64,000 nucleotides of DNA, from assembly GCA_038380435.1 (NCBI GenBank), contig JAWZYU010000125.1, positions 1-64,000 on the forward strand. The letters run 5' to 3'. Of the stretch, positions 57,501 through 64,000 are shown in pieces. Below the pieces are notes generated by a model. It saw only the letters and a program-made list of their open reading frames with translations, did not search any database and had not been told where the DNA came from. The DNA comes from Ryuthela nishihirai. Lineage: Eukaryota > Arthropoda > Arachnida > Araneae > Heptathelidae. The translations under genes were made by a program, and so were the position numbers. The number at the start of each line of letters is the position of its first letter. Position 1 is the first letter of the stretch.

Positions 57501-57625
57501 TCTGCTGAGGGCCTGCCATCCTCTCAGACCTTCTACTGTGGCGTATAAACTGACAGACTCCTGTCAGACCTCTGTGGCAAGCAGCTGCTTGAGGAGGTAT
57601 TTATTTTTTTTATTATTTTAAAATC
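57501..57625 (+). mobile_element. SINE2, 5' truncated
   Basis: TTCTGCTGAGGGCCTGCCAT, CCTCTCAGACCTTCTACTGT, GGCAAGCAGCTGCTTGAGGA and GGTATTTATTTTTTTT match the SINE2 body and tail. The tRNA-like head is missing. Confidence 0.87.
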
Positions 57626-58430
57626 ACTACAGGACTAAGACAGGGGATGCTTTATCACCTATACTTTTGAATTTGATTTTGGAAATAATTTTGAGAGCGA
57701 TAATGGAAGGTGAAATCAGAGACTGGTTTAAAATTCTTGGTTCCGCAGATGATCTGTTGATTTCAGAGGACGAATGATATCAAAGACAGTATCAGAAAAT
57801 TAAATACCTCAAAAGAAAAGTGGGATAGTAAATAAATCAAACGAAAACTGAATACTTTAAAATGATGAGAAAGAACCATGAGGACAACTCAGCTACTTTT
57901 GAAGTGGATAACCTCTCTTTTAATCAAGTTGCGCATTTTAGGTACCTCGGAAAACCAGTTCAATGATAAAAATCATATAGATGATGAATTCTAACTAGAA
58001 TAAAAGCAGAAAATCAAACCTTTCATGCACTTCAACCTCTACTGTCATCAAAGATATTATCACATAGAGTAAAAGAAAATATTTACGAAGAACTCTTACG
58101 CCCAGTTATTACGTATGGCTCAGAACCTGGCGTACTACAGGAGCTGATAAAAGTAAATTACAATGGTTTGAAAATAAAGTATTAAGAAAAATATATTGAC
58201 CGATCCTTGAGAACTCTAGTGCAGGGGTGGGCAAATAGCGGCCCGCTAAGAGTTTTTTGTGGCCCGTCAAGACAGTCAGAAAAATTCGCCTTGAACCGAG
58301 ATTTCCTTCCCGTGCGCGACCGAAGATTCGTCTCGTATTTTCCACTAGGACGGCCACGTCAATACGCATGCGCAGTGTAGATACGAAAACAATTGCCCAC
58401 CCCTGCTCTAGTGGATTATGTGACAATGCA
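57626..58430 (+). pseudogene. LINE reverse transcriptase relic (3' half of RT and C-terminus)
   Basis: Frame-shifted pieces show the order of a non-LTR RT. First comes LRQ/GDALSPILLNLILEIILRA, where one deleted base splits the RQGDALSP motif. Then LGSADDLLIS (57733-57762), the catalytic ADD region, followed by QTKTEYFKM and FNQVAHFRYLG. Then comes TRIKAENQTFHALQPLL, RPVITYGSE (about 58099-58125) and QWFENKVLRKIY. Internal stops and frameshifts show it is dead. It fits an RTE- or related LINE clade from recall; not the same copy as the window's left-end LINE. It is cut by a hAT MITE at 58222-58405. Confidence 0.88.
58222..58405. mobile_element. Non-autonomous hAT MITE, 184 bp
   Basis: The 13-bp terminal inverted repeats CAGGGGTGGGCAA are perfect at both ends, and perfect 8-bp target duplications CTCTAGTG lie at 58214-58221 and 58406-58413. 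An 8-bp TSD with CAGGG termini is diagnostic of hAT elements. The interior (GCGGCCCGCTAAGAG, TGGCCCGTCAAGAC) has no transposase. Confidence 0.95.
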
Positions 58431-58656
58431 GCATGTTCTTTAACGTGCACTGGATCTGACTCTCCTGCACAAGGGGCCATGGGTTAACGTCCATTCAGGG
58501 GATGGCGACTTGTTGAAGCCCATCGGTGTCCCCTAGTGATCGAAGGCAGGATGGGGAATTTTGCGGAGATAAATATCAACTTCGGCCCAGGTGAGACTCG
58601 AATCTGGGAACTGCAGATTACGATCCTGCCACGCTACCGACTAAGCCACCACTGCC
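58431..58656 (-). mobile_element. SINE1 body and head, tail absent
   Basis: Runs from GCATGTTCTTTAACGTGCAC through a diverged body to ACTAAGCCACCACTGCCCC. Only the body-proximal end of the tail remains. It truncates the LINE relic. Confidence 0.87.
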
Positions 58657-58808
58657 CCTTACTCACAGTGAAACTAAATTTCTTCAGTTGACTATTTCAT
58701 GAGTCCAATGTCTACATGACATCTCCTGTGATACTTTACTACTGAATTAGTAATCATATTATGTAGTGTTTAAGACTCAAAAATCAACTGACTGTTTTTT
58801 TTACTGTA

Positions 58809-58991
58809 CAGTCGCTCAAAAAAGTATCCGAATACTATGGTCGATTACAGAATTCAGAGAAAATATCTGACAACGATTTTTTTTTTGAAATTAGTGATCT
58901 GGCAACCTTCGTGTCACGTGATATTTTTTCCAGATATTTTTTTCTGAATTCTGTAATCAACCATAGTGTTCGGATACTTTTTGAGCGACTG
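58809..58991. mobile_element. Tc1/mariner-type MITE, 183 bp
   Basis: The ends begin CAGTCGCTCAAAAAAGTATC and arms of about 62 bp (58809-58870 and 58930-58991) are nearly perfect inverted copies. TA dinucleotides at 58807-58808 and 58992-58993 flank it, the Tc1/mariner target. No transposase. Confidence 0.93.
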
Positions 58992-58993
58992 TA

Positions 58994-59699
58994 CAATACT
59001 CAGAAATTTCGCATTTATCCCAAAACAAAGATAATTTTCGATCTAAAACGACTACATAAATATTGCTTCACTTTAGCTAAATATGCAGACTGAGTTCAAA
59101 TTGCTAAAGTTCAGTAATGATAAAGGGAAACGAAAAATCTTCTATTTAGAAGATTGATCACTTAATTAAAAAGTCGAATCGCCTCTGACGGACATGAAAT
59201 GCACGTTTGCAAAGAGATCAATCCTCTAACGGTGGAAAATCAAGCTAATGGAATTGATTTCCAGTGAGACAAAACTTACTTTTATCACTAAAGACTATTT
59301 CTTTCCTCCCAGTTCTCAACTTTTGCAACAGTCCATAGTGTCCATTGCACCCTTTTTTGTCTATTGTAATTATCTCTTGCTCTCAAAATTTGTCATTAAA
59401 TGTTTCAGATGAGCTTCGCAACTCCCAGTCCAATTTCTAATCTTCCTCTTACAGATTCTGAGAAGAGGTTGACATTTACTGCCAATGTCCATTCTTCCAA
59501 AAGTTGTGGTTAACTGAGAAGTTTTTCCGGAAGTGTAGTTCTATACAGCACCCTATCAACACGTAAAGTTTCCCTAAGTCTCCCAGTTCTTTATCAGCGA
59601 CAGATCTAGTTTCAGAATATCTTTTCAATGTTCTCAAAACAATAGAAAGTCCACATGGCAATTTTGTAGCTATTTGAAGGAAAAAAAAATAATCATCTT
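58994..59699. other. Unique spacer, nothing recognised
   Basis: No repeat partner in the window. Open frames of about 60 codons have no recognisable domain. Confidence 0.4.
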
Positions 59700-59710
59700 C
59701 TCCTAGAAGT

Positions 59711-60094
59711 GGGGCGGGGGTGGCTCACCATCGCGCCAGGTTCGTAATCTGTAGTTCCCAGGTTCGAGTCCCAGCTGGGTCAGCGTTGAGATTTATCTCC
59801 GCAAAAATTCCCCGCCCTGCCCACGGTCAGTAGGGGACAACGATGAGCTTGGAAAGACCGCCATCCGTCGGATGGGACGTTAAGCCGTGGCCCCGTGTGC
59901 GGGAGAGCCATACCCTGTGCACATTAAAGAACACGCTGGATGGCCTTGACGGGAGACTACCATCTGTCTCCCAACAGCTGTTCCAGTGGGTCCCCTCCCC
60001 CAACCTTCTCTGAGCCTTCGGGGTCTATGTGACCTGGCCATTTAGCCGATGGTGTGCAAAAAGTGCCGCTCAGAGGTAAAACAACCCAACCCAA
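59711..60094 (+). mobile_element. SINE1, full-length single-unit reference copy
   Basis: Starts GGGGCGGGGGTGGCTCACCA (short deletion in the A-box arm), B box GGTTCGAGTCC, complete body and one tail unit ending AAAACAACCCAACCCAA. Perfect 11-bp repeats CTCCTAGAAGT at 59700-59710 and 60095-60105 flank it. At 384 bp it shows that the ancestral mobile form has one 169-bp tail unit. Confidence 0.95.
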
Positions 60095-60105
60095 CTCCTA
60101 GAAGT

Positions 60106-60536
60106 ATTATTTTATATCTCTTATACAAAGTCTTAGACAAAAAGCAAAAAATGAATCCGTCCAATAACTGCTTTTTATTAGCACTGCACAAAATATTTAA
60201 TTCAACACACAACTGTCCACATCCATAAAGTCAGCTTTTACAGTGTACTGAAACTTGTACGAAAGCCGACAATCCCAGTTGTGTGGCTTGTACCCCTGCT
60301 TGACCGATTGGGCCCATATTTGGTGCGATGGTCCCTTGGATGGTCACACTTAGTTCTAACCCTCTTGGGGCCACAGATGGCGTTCCTTGCTGCTGTGGGT
60401 CGGGGGTGATCCCTTGAAAGGCATCCGAGAATTCTGGGACGCTGCCGTCGCCTGTCTTCTGAATGCAATTATCGATCCACGTACACTTGGTGTAAATGAA
60501 CTAATCGAAGAGTTTCGCGACAAAAGTTTTGCGTGG
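60106..60536. other. Unique or unknown-repeat spacer
   Basis: Frames of 76 (minus) and 103 (plus) codons are open and overlap; no domain recognised. The plus frame reads into the next element's terminus, so it is not an intact gene. Confidence 0.35.
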
Positions 60537-60544
60537 GTTTTACT

Positions 60545-62360
60545 CAGGGGCGTAGCGAAGAACTATGGCTGGGGAGGAAGAAATAAAAAAATTTCCAACT
60601 CGAAATTCAAATTTTGTCAACTGAGCAACTTACCATTACACCTCCAATTCTACCATCTAACCGTAATTTACCATTTAACTTCAGATTTTGCCAACTAGCC
60701 ATAATTTCCCAGAAATAATTCCAATATTTACATCTCGTCTGAATTGTAGCAAGTCAGTGTGAATTTTTTCCTTAATTTGGCCAACTCTCCTTAATTTCAC
60801 GAAAATCCCAATCTTTACATCTCTCTTAAATTTTCCAAGTCACTTCAAAATTTTCAAACTCTCCAAGTTTTGCCAAGTTTTCTCCATTTCAGTCAACTAT
60901 CCTGAATTTCACAATCCCAATCCCAATTATCACAACTCGCCCGTATTTTTCAAGTGGATTCGAATTTTGCCAACTGCGCAACATTTTGTTAAGTTCCCTC
61001 AATTTGTCCAACACTCCTTAATCTCACAAAACAAATCACAATTTTCACAACTCACCTATATTTTACCAAATGGCTTCGAAGTTTTCCAACAGTTCTTGGT
61101 TTTTCCAACTCTCCTTAATTTCACAAAACCAATCCCAATTTTTACAACTCACCTGTACTTTACCAAGTGGTTTCCAGTTTTGCCAACTCCTTAGATTTTT
61201 CCATCTCGCCACAATTTTACAAAAAAAAATCCCAATTTTACATCACACCTGATTTTTGCAAAGCAACTCTGAATTTTGCCAATTTCCACAAGATTTGCGA
61301 ACTCTCCTAGATATTGCGAAGTTCCCTTGATTTTGTGAACAAGCCATAATTTTTCAGGAAAAAGATTGCAAGTTTTATATCTCACCTGAATTTTGTCAAC
61401 TCTCCACGATTTTGCCAAGTCACTCCGAATATTGCCAACTGTCCCAAGATTTTGGCAACTCCCCAAAGATTTGCCAACTCGTCATAATTTTAGAGAAAAA
61501 AAATCCTAATTTTTACATCTCACCTCAATTTTGCGAAATCTCCACGATTTTGCTAAGCCATTCCGAATTTTGCCAACTGTCCCTAGATTTTGGGAACTCC
61601 CTAAAGATTTGCCAACTCGCCATTATTTTCCAGAAAAAAATCCTAATTTTTACATCTCACCTGAATTTTGTCAACTCTCCACGATTTTGCCAAGTCACTC
61701 CGAATTTTGTCAACTGCCCCTAGATTTTGCCAACTCCCCCTAGAATTTGCCAACTCCCTAAGTTTTGCCAACTAGCCATAATTTTATAGAAAAAATTCCA
61801 AATTTTCACATCTCACCTGAATCTTGCCAACTCCCCACGATTTTGCCAAGTCACTCCGAATTTTGCCAACTGTCCAAAGATTTTGCCAACTCCCCAAAGA
61901 TTTGCCAACTCGCCATAATTTTATAGAAAAAAATCCTAATTCCTACATCTCACTTGAATATTGCCAACTCCCCACGATTTTGCCAAGCCACTCCGAATTT
62001 TGCGAACTCCCCAAGATTTTGCCAAGTTGTCCCTATTTTGCGAACTCCCCAAGATTTTCCCAAGTCACTCCGAATTTTGCTAACTCCCTAAGATTTTGCC
62101 AACTCACCTGTAGTTTGCTAAGTGGCTTCGAATTTTGCCAACTGCTCTAAATTTTGCCGACTTTCCATTTACCAAACGGCCTTAGATTTGCCAAGTTGCC
62201 CCGATTTTGACAATTCCCCTTAATCCCCTCCCCCCCCAAAAAAATACAAATTTTCACGACTCACCTAGATTTTACGAAGTCGCTTCGAATTTTTCCAACT
62301 CCGAGTTACTTTGGGGGGGGGGAAAGCCTCCCCCCATCCTCCCCCATGGCTACGCCCCTT
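60545..62360. mobile_element. hAT-like non-autonomous element filled with satellite
   Basis: Left end CAGGGGCGTAGC and right end GCTACGCCCCTT are inverted (terminal base differs), and 8-bp repeats GTTTTACT lie at 60537-60544 and 62361-62368. Inner terminal sequence is also partly inverted (CTATGGCTGGGGAGG left, CCCCCATGG right). The interior is a degenerate tandem repeat of TTTTGCCAACTCCCCA-like words (about 20-25 bp). It is organised in blocks of about 135-160 bp marked by AAAAAAATCCTAATTTTTAC (61493, 61633, 61925). No transposase frame. Confidence 0.8.
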
Positions 62361-62368
62361 GTTTTACT

Positions 62369-62696
62369 AGTATTAAATAAAAAGGGTATTAAATCAGGGC
62401 CGGATCTAGAAAAATTCGGGGGGGGGGGAGAAACACAATCGAGAGGGGAAAATGTAATGTATGAAATGTGATTTCCATTGGAATATAATATTTCCCCCTC
62501 CGTAATACAATTCTTTAAAAATTTCTTGAAGGATATATCAAATATAAGTTAATTATTTTTTGCTTCTATTAGAGTTACTTACATTTTTCGAAAAGGGGCT
62601 ATAATCTCCCTTGCTACGGTCCTTGCTACCCCTATCTACAACCGTATACTAAATTAAATAAAAATATGAATACTAAAATTCGCTCTGGGTAAGGCA
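62369..62696. other. Spacer, nothing firm
   Basis: CAGGGCCGGATCTAG at about 62395 resembles a DNA-transposon end, but no partner is found. Contains a G-run near 62420. Confidence 0.3.
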
Positions 62697-62754
62697 TGGA
62701 TATCTGTGTTGTTTTTCTGCTGAGGTCCTGCCATTCTCAGAGACCTTCTACTAT

Positions 62755-62792
62755 GGCATACATAATGACAGACTCCTGTCATTATGTATGCC
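62755..62792. repeat. Perfect inverted repeat, 17-bp arms
   Basis: GGCATACATAATGACAG (62755-62771) and its exact complement (62776-62792) enclose ACTC. The left arm is SINE2 sequence; the right arm is a snap-back copy of it. Confidence 0.92.
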
Positions 62793-62805
62793 ATTATGTA
62801 TGCCA

Positions 62806-63008
62806 CTTCGAATTTTATCAACTCTCCTTAATTGCAAAAGGCACAGTTTTCACAATTCCCCTGTATTTTACCAAATGGCTTCGAATTTTTCTAACAGTTC
62901 TTGGTTTTTCCAACCCTCCTTAATTTCACAAAACCAATCCCATTTTTTACAACTCACCTGTACTTTACCAAGTGGTTTCCAGTTTTGCCAACTCCTTAGA
63001 TTTTTCCA
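62806..63008 (+). repeat. Filler copied from the hAT-like element
   Basis: About 200 bp closely match 61000-61202 in order and orientation, including AACAGTTCTTGGTTTTTCCA and ACTCACCTGTACTTTACCAA. The filler stops at ATTTTTCCAGG, where SINE2 resumes. Confidence 0.88.
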
Positions 63009-63055
63009 GGAGACCTCCGTGGCAAGCAGCTGCTTGAGGGGGTATTTATTTTTAT

Positions 63056-64000
63056 TTTATTCAGTGTATTTAAATTGCCGTTCTGTGCTTTTCGGGCTCT
63101 AACTTCGTCGGCAAATTTTTATTGGGCATCTGCCAACGGAGAAGTTTGAGAAATTCGCTCTACCACCATAGAGATACGGCTCTACAGATCTTCTACAATG
63201 CATAATTTTATTTTTTCACTTAGAGTAAATCGACAATTGGAAATTTAGGGCCTTATCGACCGCTTTTTCTCGTACAATGCATAGTATCAGAGAGTTTTTA
63301 TACATTGTATCATATTGCCATCTGGTGGCGACATTTGAAGTCTTAAATTGAGAGTACTGATTGTAATGAAAGGCCGACAAATATTAACTGAAGTATACCC
63401 AATCTATATTAAGTGTAAAGTGATTAAAGTCCACAGCCATGCAAATGAAAGGTAAAAATGGCTGCTTCCACTCGTACCCGAATAAAGAAGGCATTTTAAA
63501 TTGAATAAACTTATTTTCAAAATCAATTTCTCAAAATGAAAACGTGAGAAACAAGATGTTTTGAATCATTAATTATTTTATACTCTGGTTGTTCCACTGT
63601 CGAAATTACGTAGAGTGTGTTCCATCGCGTTCCCATATCTCTCAGCTAATTCCTCGGATTTACATTTGCTGAAGTGGTTTATAACTTCTTGACTACGTTT
63701 TACTGTTCTCATTACCGTAATAACTTGAGATAATTTTATTACTACTATAGGTATAACAGAAAATATACAAAATAATTAAAATTTTTTGGGTAGAATAATC
63801 TACAGTAACTAAAAAAGGATTACATCTATTCAGTTCCAAATAAGAAAACAAAACTTCATTTCAAATGTATTGGTCTGCAAAAAAAAAATTCCCCTCCCTT
63901 CCAAACTTTTGTCTCATTATTTATGTTATTGAGTGTGCTGAATCCCAATATGACAGCCGATTTGTTCCATCTCCTACAGTTTTCTGGAGATATGGGTTTA
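63056..64000. other. AT-rich sequence, nothing recognised
   Basis: No repeat partner inside the window, no frame above background and no transposon ends I can support. Confidence 0.4.

Larger units (their letters stand above)
62697..63055 (+). mobile_element. SINE2 broken by snap-back and filler DNA
   Basis: The left part GGATATCTGTGTTGTTTTTC to ACAGACTCCTGTCA and the right part GAGACCTCCGTGGCAAGCAG to GGGGGTATTTATTTTT make one 5'-truncated SINE2. They are separated by 62781-63008. Confidence 0.88.

Noticed and set aside
62390..62440. DNA-transposon end CAGGGCCGGATCTAG
   Set aside because: No inverted partner or target duplication found nearby.

Overview
This window is repeat-dominated eukaryotic DNA, most likely from an invertebrate animal. 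The evidence is Pol III tRNA-derived SINEs, LINE relics, hAT and Tc1/mariner-type MITEs, minisatellites and a 200-N assembly gap. No bacterial gene organisation is present. I cannot name the species. I find no intact protein-coding gene. Almost every long open frame is a read-through of a tandem repeat whose period is not a multiple of 3 (169, 28, 25 or 55 bp).

The dominant element is one tRNA-derived SINE family, called SINE1 here, with dozens of copies on both strands. In order it has a tRNA-like head (A box TGGCTCAGTCGG, B box GGTTCGAGTCC), a body of about 140 bp (from GGGTCAGCGTTGAGATTTAT to the GTGCACGTTAAAGAACACG segment) and a 169-bp tail unit ending in ...GAGGTAAAACAACCCAA. Two full-length single-unit copies with perfect target-site duplications (TSDs) fix its ends (360-715 and 59711-60094). 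In most other copies the tail unit is repeated head-to-tail 2 to about 13 times, so one family grades from a SINE into a satellite. Other segments of the same SINE have seeded separate minisatellites: 49/39 bp at 2.66-3.18 kb, 55 bp at 56.33-57.0 kb, and truncated 75-bp and 99-bp units. Two arrays have higher-order duplications (506 bp and about 1,027 bp).

Layout: 0-4.9 kb has LINE 3' ends, nested SINE1, and the 49-bp and 25-bp minisatellites. 4.9-5.9 kb is AT-rich degenerate repeat with a perfect 49-bp-arm hairpin. 5.9-11 kb is SINE1 arrays with a large palindrome. 11.0-11.5 kb is a GC-rich unique island. 11.8-12.9 kb is a 31-bp CACGTG minisatellite. 15.4-18.8 kb is a 28-bp satellite carrying a B-box-like core shared with a second SINE (SINE2). 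19-38 kb is SINE1 arrays separated by short unique or AT-rich spacers, with a MITE at 19.8 kb and one copy of an undescribed dispersed repeat at 35 kb. 38.6-41.4 kb is a ~50-bp minisatellite with a TSD-flanked SINE2 inside it. 41.6-56.3 kb is further SINE1 arrays, including the largest. 56.3-57.2 kb is the 55-bp array running into the gap. 57.2-64 kb holds a LINE reverse-transcriptase relic split by a 184-bp hAT MITE, a Tc1/mariner MITE, a full SINE1, a 1.8-kb hAT-like element filled with satellite, and a SINE2 broken by a snap-back plus filler DNA copied from that element.

There is no gene network to describe. What links the parts is repeat dynamics: retrotransposition, nested insertion, tandem amplification from SINE segments, and template-switch rearrangement. 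Possible regulatory or exon-like signals at 11.18, 25.6 and 55.13-55.22 kb are weak.
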